Positions 33,957 through 41,750 of a stretch of DNA of 41,750 nucleotides are shown here, one piece after another. The notes below the pieces were generated by a model. It made no database searches. It saw only the letters and a list, made by a program, of their open reading frames with translations, and was not told the origin of the DNA. A program made the translations under genes and the position numbers. The stretch covers positions 1-41,750 of IMG/VR virus record IMGVR_UViG_3300026510_000005; one strand, 5' to 3'. This DNA comes from a virus. Numbering within the stretch: the stretch's first letter is position 1; the number at the start of each line of letters is the position of its first letter.

Positions 33957-33974
33957 CACTTATATAATATATAA
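33957..33974 (-). promoter_or_regulatory. Early-type promoter motif, copy 4
   Basis: The minus-strand sequence TTATATATTATATAAGTG differs from copy 1 at one base, and flanking TTTAG upstream and TTAGG downstream are also shared with that copy. It ends 69 bases before the start of the 389-aa gene. Confidence 0.55.
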
Positions 33975-34037
33975 CTAAATATAGTTTATATACAATGTTC
34001 ATTTATGTACATATGGGTATTACTGTGGGTGTTACCT

Positions 34038-34130
34038 AGAAAAGGGCTTTAAGGTGCCATTGTGTGCGTTTAAAAGGGTATCCTATCTTACTTTATAGAT
34101 GTAATCTGTAGTGTATAAATAGTGAGTAAA
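34038..34130 (-). repeat. Conserved noncoding element, copy 3 (diverged)
   Basis: The plus-strand core GGGCTTTAAGGTGCCATT and a GCGTTT tail match copies 1 and 2; further on only GATGTAATCTGTAGTGTATA resembles their last block. The CAGTAGTGT middle block is missing. It lies between the terminator of the small-membrane-protein unit and the early-type promoter at 33957. Confidence 0.45.
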
Positions 34131-34138
34131 AAAATATA

Positions 34139-34175
34139 ACTCTAATAACTAGAATGGAGACCTAGTTATTAGAGT
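34139..34175 (-). terminator. Terminator of the membrane-protein/internal-head unit
   Basis: ACTCTAATAACTAG and CTAGTTATTAGAGT form a perfect 14-bp stem with a nine-base loop, directly after the 65-aa gene. The minus-strand transcript then has a run of seven U residues. Confidence 0.75.
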
Positions 34176-34179
34176 AAAC

Positions 34180-34377
34180 TTACTTCTTAGACTTCTTAGA
34201 CTTCTTAGCGTTTACAGGTACATCTTCAGTATCTAGTAAATCATCTACAGGTGTTACATCTTTACCGCCCATTAGCTCTTCAGCTTTATTCTTTAATGTT
34301 ACTATTAACATACCTACTGTATCTCTAAAGAAATACCCTACTACTGCACCTACTATCATTCCTAATATAAATCCCAT
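34180..34377 (-). CDS. Small membrane protein (65 aa)
   Basis: Residues 2-25 (GFILGMIVGAVVGYFF...) form one N-terminal glycine-rich membrane segment. The rest is charged and ends in a lysine/serine tail (KKSKKSKK). It lies three bases after the 56-aa gene's stop. Together with the two genes before it, it forms a set of three small membrane proteins. Holin, spanin or envelope-interacting roles are all possible; no endolysin is in the window. Confidence 0.6.
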   Translation of the reverse strand: MGFILGMIVGAVVGYFFRDTVGMLIVTLKNKAEELMGGKDVTPVDDLLDTEDVPVNAKKSKKSKK

Positions 34378-34380
34378 TGT

Positions 34381-34551
34381 TTACTCCTTTGTTATGTTTA
34401 CATCACTAGATGTGTTTTGTATAGACTGTACTACGTCTGTAGACATCGTAGATATACTAGATGTGATGTCTTTAGCTATTTCAGGATTAGATACTGAATA
34501 GAACATCCCACCTAAGAAACCTATGAATACTACAAATAATAATTTAATCAT
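34381..34551 (-). CDS. Small membrane protein (56 aa), easily missed
   Basis: ATG 34551 overlaps the stop region of the 113-aa gene by eight bases. Residues 2-19 (IKLLFVVFIGFLGGMFYS) form a single N-terminal membrane segment, followed by a 37-residue polar tail rich in S, T, N and D. The stop is directly before the next gene. Coupling on both sides and a clear membrane segment support it as a real gene despite its size. A short N-anchored periplasmic protein is the simplest reading. Confidence 0.6.
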   Translation of the reverse strand: MIKLLFVVFIGFLGGMFYSVSNPEIAKDITSSISTMSTDVVQSIQNTSSDVNITKE

Positions 34552-34885
34552 TTAATTCACCATCATTACCTTTCACACTCTTTAGTACATTACTATAAGT
34601 GTCTGTAGCTGATTCTATAACATCATCTATAGTGTTATTCTTATATATGTGTGTTAGTATAGACAGGCCTAGTGCTGCTATTAGTAAAGTAGTAAATAAG
34701 CGTTTCATCCATTTGTGTTTAGGAGCATACTTATCTTTCATTAGCACTTCATGGTTAGCTAACTTAGTGTTTATAGTTTTAGCTACCTCGTCATCTATGG
34801 CATGTTTTATATCTTCGAAGAGTGTTTCATAATTAATACCATCATCTATAGGTATAAGGGATGTATCTCTTTGGTCTTGTGACAT
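34544..34885 (-). CDS. Single-pass membrane protein (113 aa)
   Basis: ATG 34885 has AAAAGGATAC upstream. Residues 1-60 are polar (MSQDQRDTSLIPIDDGINYE...). A basic stretch (KHKWMKR) precedes a membrane segment at about 63-81 (LFTTLLIAALGLSILTHIY), then a short acidic tail. By the positive-inside rule the N-terminus should be cytoplasmic. It is the first of three coupled small membrane genes, downstream of the internal-head cluster. No family recognised. Confidence 0.6.
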   Translation of the reverse strand: MSQDQRDTSLIPIDDGINYETLFEDIKHAIDDEVAKTINTKLANHEVLMKDKYAPKHKWMKRLFTTLLIAALGLSILTHIYKNNTIDDVIESATDTYSNVLKSVKGNDGELND

Positions 34886-34935
34886 ATGTATCCTTTTAAT
34901 ATAGTTTTTAATATGCTCATAAAAAATTATAGAAG

Positions 34936-34967
34936 TCTAGATATCCCTTTATAAAGGAATATCTAGA
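34936..34967 (-). terminator. Hairpin after the 429-aa internal-head gene
   Basis: TCTAGATATCCCTTT and AAAGGAATATCTAGA pair along 15 bases with one mismatch that becomes a G-U pair on the minus-strand transcript. It lies eight bases after the stop codon, and the following sequence is T-rich on the minus strand. Confidence 0.6.
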
Positions 34968-34974
34968 GGTAGTT

Positions 34975-36264
34975 CTATTTATCGTCTTTGTCGTCTTTTA
35001 CATCTTTAAGGTAAGCTTTAGCTAGACCCATAGTGTAACCAACTGCTTTGTATAGACCCATAGATGTATGGAATGCTATCCAAGGAGAAGCAGATACTAG
35101 GTTTTTACCCATTTTCTCACCAGCTTTAACGGCAGCTTTAACATTATCACTAGCAGTATCAGCCACTTTGATGTTAGAGAAAGTATTAGCAAGAGATTCA
35201 GCATCATCGTACATTTCAAATGCAGTGTTTACTAAGTCTTTGAAGTTCTCGTTAGTATTTTCAGCTCTTTTGAGACCATCTTTAAGGAATGCAGAGTTAA
35301 GACCTTCAAGAGTTTTAACTTTATCAGCTTTAACTTTAACAGTACCTGTAAGGATACTTTTTTCGCTAGTACCAACAACATAAAGTTTATTACCACCAGA
35401 ACGGATAATTTTAAAGTCTTTAGATTTCTTAAACTTCTTCATAGATGAAGCATCTACTTTTTCTAATGCTTTCATGGTATCTTTATCTTTTAATACGGCT
35501 GATAAAGAGTCTTTTATACCAGTACTAATTTTATTAGAATCAATTAATGACATTTTACCATCTGTTACTGCTTTAAGTCCTTTAGCAGCATCTTTGATAG
35601 TTTTATTAACAGTTACTACGAAGTTATCTTCACCACCAGAGTAAAGTACATCAAGTACTGTAGTGTCTAAAACTACTTTATCGCCAGATAGTTTGCCTGC
35701 TGCTGTTGCTGGCGCTGCTAGTTTCTTAACAATACCAAACTTAGAAGCTTTTAAAGTTTCATTACCTGTAGAAGATGCATCTACGTCTTCAATCAATTTC
35801 TCGATAGTACCTTTTCTAAAAGATACTAAGTTCAAGAATTTAACGAACATCTTTTTAAAGAATGAGTTTGCTTTAATAAGTCCAGCTTTAATTTTAGCCC
35901 AGATTTTCTTAAAGAACTCTTTAATACCTTCAACATCTTTAGCATAAGCTGTTGTTGCGTCTACATAAGTAGCTTCAGTATCAATACCAAATGCTGTTTT
36001 CATATCAGAGTTAGCTGCAATCATAGTTGTTGCAATACCAGCTCTAAATGCTGTAAGTTGGTTATCAGATAGAGACTCTTGGTCACCTACTGTAAGTGTT
36101 TCAAATGTTTCGTCCATAGCGACAAGACCTGAGATAGTTGAAAGTGTTGATTCAACATCTTGAGCATCATGTGCTAGTTCTTCTGTGTCAGCTACTAATG
36201 CTTCTGTATCAAAGCTTTCTAACTCTACACTTGGTTGTTCTTCGACTAATGTTTCTAAATCCAT
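34975..36264 (-). CDS. Internal head (inner-body) protein paralogue A (429 aa)
   Basis: ATG 36264 (MDLETLVEEQ) has AAAAGGAATC upstream. It shares with the next two genes an acidic N-terminal part with a DTEE...ES...L pattern and ESLSDNQLTAFRAGI (ESITESQL in the others), a lysine-rich amphipathic core FFKKMFVKFLNLVSFRKGTI at 135-154, and a C-terminal PWIAFHTSMGLYK. Tandem paralogues of this size and plan are typical of phiKZ-type internal head proteins, which fill the inner body and are cut by the head protease (known for that group). Codon use is of the high-expression type (mostly ATT/ATC for isoleucine). It is the most diverged of the three. Such proteins are injected or packed with the DNA. 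Confidence 0.65.
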   Translation of the reverse strand: MDLETLVEEQPSVELESFDTEALVADTEELAHDAQDVESTLSTISGLVAMDETFETLTVGDQESLSDNQLTAFRAGIATTMIAANSDMKTAFGIDTEATYVDATTAYAKDVEGIKEFFKKIWAKIKAGLIKANSFFKKMFVKFLNLVSFRKGTIEKLIEDVDASSTGNETLKASKFGIVKKLAAPATAAGKLSGDKVVLDTTVLDVLYSGGEDNFVVTVNKTIKDAAKGLKAVTDGKMSLIDSNKISTGIKDSLSAVLKDKDTMKALEKVDASSMKKFKKSKDFKIIRSGGNKLYVVGTSEKSILTGTVKVKADKVKTLEGLNSAFLKDGLKRAENTNENFKDLVNTAFEMYDDAESLANTFSNIKVADTASDNVKAAVKAGEKMGKNLVSASPWIAFHTSMGLYKAVGYTMGLAKAYLKDVKDDKDDK

Positions 36265-36367
36265 AATAGATTCCTTTTCGTTTTAAAATATTTTTTTCAG
36301 TGTGTGCATCTAGATATACACTTAACAAAATCATCTTGACATATTAGTATGTCATAAAATAAATAAA

Positions 36368-36401
36368 AGGTACAGATGAGAAATTAATCTCATCTGTACC
36401 T
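36368..36401 (-). terminator. Strong hairpin between internal-head genes
   Basis: AGGTACAGATGAGA and TCTCATCTGTACCT form a perfect 14-bp stem with an AATTAA loop, after the 424-aa gene. The minus-strand transcript continues with UUUUAUUU. It could end or attenuate transcription before paralogue A. Confidence 0.7.
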
Positions 36402-36418
36402 ATAGTATAGAATTATAC

Positions 36419-37693
36419 TTATTTATCTTTTCCTTCTTTTAAAGCTTCTTTAGATAATGCTATAACACCACCTATCTCTTTATATAGAGCCATAGAAGAT
36501 TTAAACGCAAACCAAGGTAATATTGATATTGTATTTTGGATACCTTTCTTAGCAGTATTGAATGTCGCTTTCTTGTCGGCATCATTTTGACCAAAGTCTT
36601 TAACGCCTGACATTACGTCATCCATATCATCGCTTATACTCATAACATCACCTACTATAGCGAAAATATCATCTACTGTAGATTTGAAATCGTCATTAGC
36701 TTTTTCAGCAGATTTAAGTAGAGCTACAAGGTTAGATTGACTTACACCTTTAATAGATGAAGGTTTACCAGTGGGAGTAAGTGTAAACTTCTTAGCTTTA
36801 CCTTTAGTATCTATAGATATACCAGGAAGTTTTAAACCCCATGCACCAGCGGGTATAAATATATCCACTTTTTCTTTAGCTATAACAGTTTTCTCATTAA
36901 CTTTAAAAACACCTAAGCCTCTTAAAGCGTTTTTAAGTTCTGCAAATTTACTCATACCTATAGATGGGAAGTTACCTTTTAGGTCAGATTCTGCACTCTT
37001 TTTGACTTCTTTAGCTCTTTCACCTAGGTCTTTAACACCAGCAGTTAAAGCTTTAGTAGAATCTATAATAGCAGTAGCGTTATAAATCTCTTTATAATCA
37101 CTTATGTCTACTTCACTACTTACATCTTTTTTACCAATAAAATCGTGGAATGCGAAACTATTAGCTAGTTTTTTACTTTTGATTTCAGTCTGTACAGAAG
37201 AAGAAGCTTCCATATCTTCCATCAATTTCTCGATAGTACCTTTTCTAAATGTTACTAAGTTTAAGAACTTAACAAATAGTTTCTTAAAGAATGCATTAGC
37301 TTTAATCAAAGCCCTCTTAAATTTTTCCCACATTTTCTTAGCGAAATCTTTAATACCTTCTAGGTCTAAAGCCAATGCAGAAGAAGGAACTACTATATCA
37401 GATTCTAAATCAATACCCATAACAGTTCTAGCGTCAGCGTTAGCATTTTGAAGACCTGAAACTACACCAATTCTAAGAGCAGTAAGTTGAGACTCTGTGA
37501 TAGACTCTCTGTCAGCATTAGATAGGATAGTTTCATACTCTTCTACCATAGGTGTAAGACCCATAAGTGTACTAAAAGCACTCTCTGTATCTGTTTCTAA
37601 CTCTACCATCTCTTCTACGTCAGATAGTAATGATACTGTATCATCTACTGCTGTTACAGTAACCTTCTTTTCTTCTAATGTTTCTAAATCCAT
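36419..37693 (-). CDS. Internal head (inner-body) protein paralogue B (424 aa)
   Basis: ATG 37693 (MDLETLEEKK) has AAAAGGAAC upstream. It shares MDLETL with paralogue A and DVEEMVELETDTES with paralogue C. The core FFKKLFVKFLNLVTFRKGTI and the end LPWFAFKSSMALYKEIGGVI fix it as a member of the same family. The middle differs strongly in all three, as expected for internal head proteins that diversify. Several S/A/G-x-E sites could be cut by the head protease, but I cannot pick the true one. A terminator hairpin follows. Confidence 0.65.
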   Translation of the reverse strand: MDLETLEEKKVTVTAVDDTVSLLSDVEEMVELETDTESAFSTLMGLTPMVEEYETILSNADRESITESQLTALRIGVVSGLQNANADARTVMGIDLESDIVVPSSALALDLEGIKDFAKKMWEKFKRALIKANAFFKKLFVKFLNLVTFRKGTIEKLMEDMEASSSVQTEIKSKKLANSFAFHDFIGKKDVSSEVDISDYKEIYNATAIIDSTKALTAGVKDLGERAKEVKKSAESDLKGNFPSIGMSKFAELKNALRGLGVFKVNEKTVIAKEKVDIFIPAGAWGLKLPGISIDTKGKAKKFTLTPTGKPSSIKGVSQSNLVALLKSAEKANDDFKSTVDDIFAIVGDVMSISDDMDDVMSGVKDFGQNDADKKATFNTAKKGIQNTISILPWFAFKSSMALYKEIGGVIALSKEALKEGKDK

Positions 37694-37743
37694 AATTTAG
37701 TTCCTTTTATTTATTTATTTATGTTCATAATAAACTATATAGT

Positions 37744-38958
37744 TTACGTCTTAGTCTTTATAGCTTCTTTACCTAACTTAATTACACCACCTATCTCTTT
37801 ATATAGATTGAGAGTACATTTAAACGCAAACCAAGGTAATGATGACAATGTACCCTTTATTCTCCTAGAGGTATTATTAATAAAGAACCGTTTAGATTCA
37901 TCATGTTCTTTAAGAGCACCTATACCATCTAACAGACTGTCTATACGTTCAGCTATATCCATCATATCGTCTACTACATCGAATGTATCATCGACTATAG
38001 ATTTAAAATCGCCGTTAGCTTTACCAGCAGACTTTAAAAGAGATATAAGACTCTTTTGGTTTACACCTATAATAGAGGTAGGTTTACCTTTACCATTTAG
38101 AGTATGCTTATTAGTCTTACCTGTTTTAGTTACAAGTAGCCCATGTATCTTTAGACCATAAGTACCAGCTGGTATGAATACGGAACCTTTAGCCATTTTA
38201 CTACCACTTGCAAGAAAACTACCAGTATGCTCTAAGCCTTTAGATACATTGTTAAAAACAGTTATGTCTATATCGCTAGTAGTGTCACCGTTTTCTATAG
38301 CCTTCTTTAAGGCTTTAGCTAACAACTCTATGATTTCAACAGAGTTATTCAAATACTTTAACGTGTCTTTAGAGGAGTTTATGTTATGTACTTCTTTATA
38401 GTTAGATAAATCTACTTCTTTACCTGTTAGCTCTGTACTAAAAGTAAGATGTAATGATAAACCTTCTGCTAGTTTCTTATTCTTTATCTCTGTGTTTAAA
38501 GTAGAAGCAGACTCTACTTCCTCTAATAGACTCTCTATAGTACCTTTCCTAAAAGATACTAAGTTTAAGAACTTAATAAATAGTTTCTTAAAGAGTGTGT
38601 TAGCTTTGATTAACAAATGTTTAAACTTCTTCCAACTATCTTTAAGGAAGTCTTTAATAGACTCTAAGTCTAAAGCTAATGCAGAGTTAACGTTTCCAAT
38701 AAAGTCTTCTGTATCTATAGAAGTTGCTACACTTACTCTAAGAGCGTGTAGCTGAGACTCTGTAATAGACTCTCTATCTATATTAGTTAAGATGGTGTCA
38801 TATCCATCTTCTAATAGAGGTAGTTTATATAAAGAGTCAAAAGTACTCTCTGTATCTGTTTCTAACTCTACCATCTCTTCTACATCTGTTAGGTACTCTG
38901 TACTATCTACATAACTCTCACTAATTTTAGAAGTATTATCTAGTGTGTCTAAATGCAT
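37744..38958 (-). CDS. Internal head (inner-body) protein paralogue C (404 aa)
   Basis: ATG 38958 (MHLDTLDNTS) has AAAAGGTAAT upstream. Core LFKKLFIKFLNLVSFRKGTI and end LPWFAFKCTLNLYKEIGGVI tie it to paralogues A and B, and B is clearly the closer relative. Its codon use has more ATA for isoleucine than A, which suggests lower expression. Its stop codon falls in a 16-base palindrome (TAAACTATATAGTTTA, 37731-37746) that is too short to call a terminator. Confidence 0.65.
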   Translation of the reverse strand: MHLDTLDNTSKISESYVDSTEYLTDVEEMVELETDTESTFDSLYKLPLLEDGYDTILTNIDRESITESQLHALRVSVATSIDTEDFIGNVNSALALDLESIKDFLKDSWKKFKHLLIKANTLFKKLFIKFLNLVSFRKGTIESLLEEVESASTLNTEIKNKKLAEGLSLHLTFSTELTGKEVDLSNYKEVHNINSSKDTLKYLNNSVEIIELLAKALKKAIENGDTTSDIDITVFNNVSKGLEHTGSFLASGSKMAKGSVFIPAGTYGLKIHGLLVTKTGKTNKHTLNGKGKPTSIIGVNQKSLISLLKSAGKANGDFKSIVDDTFDVVDDMMDIAERIDSLLDGIGALKEHDESKRFFINNTSRRIKGTLSSLPWFAFKCTLNLYKEIGGVIKLGKEAIKTKT

Positions 38959-38971
38959 ATTATTACCTTTT

Positions 38972-39292
38972 TTATCTTATAATTTTAATAATATTTACTA
39001 AGTCTTCTATAGTTAGGCTCTCTAATAACACTTTTAGTAAAGTTTTGTTATCATAATCACGACTTCTAACCTTTAAGTCTGTTAGGTCATATTTTGTCTC
39101 ATCTGATCTTAAGAATAATGATATAGTATCTTTACCCATCACATTAGTACCGTTATATAAATCTTTTAATACAGATTTAACATTAGGTGGAGCTGATATA
39201 GAGCCATTCAACCTCTGTAATATAAGGTGGTTTAAGTTTTTGTTCTTAACGTCTATTAAAACGTCTGGTATAGTATGTGGTGTGAATTTCAT
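38972..39292 (-). CDS. Unknown 106-aa protein
   Basis: ATG 39292 (MKFTPHTIPDVLIDVKNKNL) has AAAAGGATAC upstream. It is a soluble-looking alpha/beta protein ending in LTIEDLVNIIKIIR. It lies 13 bases before the internal-head cluster on the same strand and after the DNA polymerase terminator, so it starts that unit. No family recognised. Confidence 0.55.
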   Translation of the reverse strand: MKFTPHTIPDVLIDVKNKNLNHLILQRLNGSISAPPNVKSVLKDLYNGTNVMGKDTISLFLRSDETKYDLTDLKVRSRDYDNKTLLKVLLESLTIEDLVNIIKIIR

Positions 39293-39336
39293 GTATGTAT
39301 CCTTTTATATAATTTAATCAAAGAATAAAATAGGGT

Positions 39337-39365
39337 GGTTACTAGGAGTATTATTCCTAGTAACC
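39337..39365 (-). terminator. Terminator of DNA polymerase gene
   Basis: GGTTACTAGGA and TCCTAGTAACC form a perfect 11-bp stem with a seven-base loop, with the right arm in the gene's last codons. A minus-strand run of UUUUAUUC follows. Confidence 0.65.
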
Positions 39366-41456
39366 TTGGTCTGTAAGTATACAACCTTCCTTTATGTATA
39401 TACCTAATATCTCTAATAGCACATAGTGTCCCTTTAATAGTCTTGATATTAATGTGTGTGAATCTACCATATGCTCTAACTCTACAGGTAGACCTCTAGC
39501 TTTGATTACAGTAAGAGGGTATAATAACCTACCTATATCATTCTTAGGATGTTTAATAACAAACTCTTTAAACTTATCCTTTATGCTAACATCTTCTATC
39601 TCTTCTATCATATCTAACAACTTACCTTTCTTTATAGGTATAGATACAGCTATGAATGGTAATAGATGTGATTTACCATACTTCTCTTCAAATACAGCAT
39701 CGTATAGTCTACTATGGTATATGTTAGTACTTACCCATTTACTAGGGTCATTCTTCATAGCTTTATAAGTATTATTTATCTTATCCATCTTGAATACAGA
39801 GGCGTCCCCTTTATATAACCTGTCTAATATGTTACGTTCTAGACCTGCTACTCTACCTAAGATATCTTCAACGTCTAGTTGTTCACCTGTACTTAGTATA
39901 GTTGTTATATGGCTAACTAGGTTTGTAAAGTCGTCTCTTATATATTGGTCGTTATTAGAACTTATTAGAGTATTACCTTTTATCTCTAGTTTAGGTTCTT
40001 CATATACTAACCCTTCTTTCATCATTATGTTAGATATATAATGCTTAGTAGAGTTAGCAGAACCAAATACAGGAAAGAAGTATTCATTCTTCATAGCTAG
40101 CTTGTCTCTATTCTCAGTAGCTACATTTAGATTAGTGGTTAGTTGTCTTAATAGATGTGATACCACACCAGAGTTAAACATCATGTATATAGAGAAATAC
40201 CCTATACCCTTTTCACTCATGTCATATCTACCGAATTTATCTTCCACTCTATGTCCATACCACCCGCATGTACTATCTGTATCTGAGTGTGAAACAGCTT
40301 CCATTACCATCTCTTTTATATAAGATATGTTGATAGGCATAGTCTTACTCTTGAGGTAAGTGTCGATATAATCTTTAAAGTGCTCTAGAGCGTCATTTAG
40401 ACCTATTACTGTGGAGATTAAGTTGTCCCTGATTGCTCTAGGGTAACTCTTATAATCAGTACCTAAACCTTTTATCTTATTAAAGACAATATGATGTGCT
40501 ATATTTATAGTAAATTCATCATAGTCCTTTAACACCTCTACATCATCTGATAAAGACATATGAGGTTTAGATAAAGACTCTAACATGTTCCTAGTGAACT
40601 TAGGGTTAACCTTCTCCATATGGAATAAGTCATAAGTGAACAGTATGAGAGAACGTTCTTCAGGTTTTAACTTGCTAACAAACGACTCTATACTACTTAA
40701 GTACTTAGGGTTATCCCAAGAGTCAGTTATAGAATGTTTAACCATACCCATAACTTCTTCTACTGTAGGGTCTTGTATACCATACTTAAGGTTAGTGGTT
40801 ATTACTTTATCTCTATCCATTTCTGTTAGTAGAGATAGGAAGTGGTTAATTACAGACTCAGGGTCTTTATATAGTCTTCTACCTGCTACCATAGACTCTG
40901 TAACCATATTAGCTAATGAAGCTGCCATACGTGTAGTAGAAGCTAGAGCTGTATGTGACGCAGGGTTATAGAATATAGTAGACATAGATAGGTAAGCACC
41001 TGATAGTGAGTTATTACGTAACTTAAAAGCTTTCTGTAAAAGGTTGTTAATAAGAAAGCCTAACTTATCACCTTTACCTTCACATATAGCTGCTTCTTTC
41101 TTCTTACCAGAACGTTTAGATAGACCGTCTTGTATAAACAACCCTTGGTAGGATGGTTCTTTTCTATCGTAACAAGTGAAAGCAGGTGTCATAGACTCGT
41201 TATTAGTCTTATGATGCTCTATGTATTCTAATAGTCCTACAGCAGCATCTCTTCTGTCTAGGCTATTTTCTCTCTCTACGAATGTAACTTGTGGGTTCTT
41301 TACATCTCTGTCTTTTAACATCTCTTTATAAACAGCATTAGCTTCTTCACCATTTATATCATAGGTCTTCTCTATAAAGGTAACTAACTGCTCCCTTGCT
41401 TGGTTATAAGGGTCTACATCATTATCATACTTATCTACATCATCTACAAATAGCAC
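39357..41456 (-). CDS. Family-B DNA polymerase, C-terminal (palm/thumb) part (699 aa)
   Basis: S391-D-T-D-S395 is the motif C (YxDTDS-type) metal site of family-B DNA polymerases. Residues 142-150 with K-A-F-K-L-R-N-N-S, followed by a ThrThrArg at 174-176, match motif B (KxxxNSxYG). I see neither motif A (DxxSLYP) nor an exonuclease domain, so those parts must be in a separate gene outside the window; split family-B polymerases are known in phiKZ-related phages, as I recall. The 240 residues between motifs B and C are longer than usual and suggest an insertion. The start is GTG 41456 with AAAGGAG six bases upstream. The role is phage genome replication. Confidence 0.6.
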   Translation of the reverse strand: MLFVDDVDKYDNDVDPYNQAREQLVTFIEKTYDINGEEANAVYKEMLKDRDVKNPQVTFVERENSLDRRDAAVGLLEYIEHHKTNNESMTPAFTCYDRKEPSYQGLFIQDGLSKRSGKKKEAAICEGKGDKLGFLINNLLQKAFKLRNNSLSGAYLSMSTIFYNPASHTALASTTRMAASLANMVTESMVAGRRLYKDPESVINHFLSLLTEMDRDKVITTNLKYGIQDPTVEEVMGMVKHSITDSWDNPKYLSSIESFVSKLKPEERSLILFTYDLFHMEKVNPKFTRNMLESLSKPHMSLSDDVEVLKDYDEFTINIAHHIVFNKIKGLGTDYKSYPRAIRDNLISTVIGLNDALEHFKDYIDTYLKSKTMPINISYIKEMVMEAVSHSDTDSTCGWYGHRVEDKFGRYDMSEKGIGYFSIYMMFNSGVVSHLLRQLTTNLNVATENRDKLAMKNEYFFPVFGSANSTKHYISNIMMKEGLVYEEPKLEIKGNTLISSNNDQYIRDDFTNLVSHITTILSTGEQLDVEDILGRVAGLERNILDRLYKGDASVFKMDKINNTYKAMKNDPSKWVSTNIYHSRLYDAVFEEKYGKSHLLPFIAVSIPIKKGKLLDMIEEIEDVSIKDKFKEFVIKHPKNDIGRLLYPLTVIKARGLPVELEHMVDSHTLISRLLKGHYVLLEILGIYIKEGCILTDQGY

Positions 41457-41511
41457 ATTAAGCTCCTTTAGGGTATATAATCAAATAACGAATAAGCAGA
41501 AAAAAAAGTAG

Positions 41512-41533
41512 AGTGGGTACCGAAGTACCCACT
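41512..41533 (-). terminator. Intrinsic terminator before DNA polymerase gene
   Basis: AGTGGGTAC and GTACCCACT form a perfect nine-bp stem with a four-base loop (UUCG on the transcript), followed by CUACUUUUUUUU on the minus strand, a textbook terminator. Confidence 0.85.
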
Positions 41534-41537
41534 ATTA

Positions 41538-41750
41538 CTATATACGTCTTTTAATAAACGTAGAGTTGGAAGCTGTTCTGCGACCACCTCTTCTGTCTAC
41601 ACCACCACTATGGCGTACCATACCAGAAGCTGCGTTGCTAGATGATACAAATCTTCTAGTATCGTCTAAGCTATAACCGCCTCTTCTTTCTCTTTCATCT
41701 CCTGTGATAGGTGATTCCATATTAAGTACATATCCATTAGCAGATAATGC
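41538..41750 (-). CDS. C-terminal end of an arginine-rich protein (partial)
   Basis: The frame is open from the right edge to a TAG at 41538, giving 70 visible residues; ATG 41720 is internal and has no ribosome site. The visible part is very rich in R, G and S (RERRGGYSLDDTRRF, GGVDRRGGRRTASNS) and looks disordered, as in RNA-binding or DNA-packing tails. It ends at a strong terminator. Function unknown. Confidence 0.5.
   Translation of the reverse strand, partial: ALSANGYVLNMESPITGDERERRGGYSLDDTRRFVSSSNAASGMVRHSGGVDRRGGRRTASNSTFIKRRI

Noticed and set aside
37731-37746. 16-base palindrome TAAACTATATAGTTTA as a terminator
   Set aside because: A perfect palindrome of this length has no room for a loop, is AT-only apart from two pairs, and no U-run follows.

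Overview
The window is a gene-dense, strongly AT-rich piece of a large tailed bacteriophage, most likely a phiKZ-related jumbo myovirus. Four things point there: a split multisubunit RNA polymerase (a beta-prime N-terminal piece at 29411-30898 with an NxDxDGD catalytic loop, and a beta-prime C-terminal piece at 23798-25015 with four zinc-type cysteines); a major capsid protein of phiKZ type (9424-11436); three tandem paralogues that look like phiKZ-type internal head (inner-body) proteins (34975-38958); and a lone C-terminal half of a family-B DNA polymerase (39357-41456). Host and exact lineage cannot be read from the sequence. There are no tRNAs, rRNAs, CRISPR arrays, insertion sequences or integrases that I can see. 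Ribosome binding sites are mostly of the A-rich AAGG/AAGGA type.

Layout. 1-5000: a minus-strand run of five probable virion genes. 5000-8200: small divergent and convergent units, one with an early-type promoter. 8200-12000: a minus-strand block with the capsid gene. 12000-13900: a plus-strand DnaB-like helicase and a small partner. 13900-19850: two unknown minus-strand genes and two plus-strand virion genes (358 and 939 aa). 19870-25840: a minus-strand block with a membrane-anchored HExxH metalloprotease, a repeat-rich small protein and RNA polymerase beta-prime C. 25900-28860: a plus-strand four-gene unit, two of whose genes appear to be joined by a -1 ribosomal frameshift. 28880-30900: RNA polymerase beta-prime N and a partner. 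31100-32720: a gene resembling plasmid rolling-circle replication initiators, next to 600 bp of noncoding DNA carrying hairpins and 24-bp tandem iterons. 32720-34180: an unknown gene with an early-type promoter. 34180-39300: three tiny membrane proteins, the internal-head paralogues and a 106-aa gene. 39357-41750: DNA polymerase half and a gene cut by the window end.

Regulation. Convergent gene ends share near-perfect palindromic hairpins that can act as terminators in both directions, and most minus-strand units end in a hairpin with a U-run. Four minus-strand genes share an 18-bp AT-rich promoter-like motif (consensus TTRTATATTATWWKDRTG). In three of these four places a second conserved noncoding element (core CTTTAAGGTRCC on the plus strand) lies about 80-100 bp upstream of the motif.

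The points most worth following up are the T-TTT-TTT frameshift junction, the plasmid-like Rep gene with its origin-like noncoding region, the three-copy noncoding element paired with the early-type promoters, and the membrane metalloprotease.
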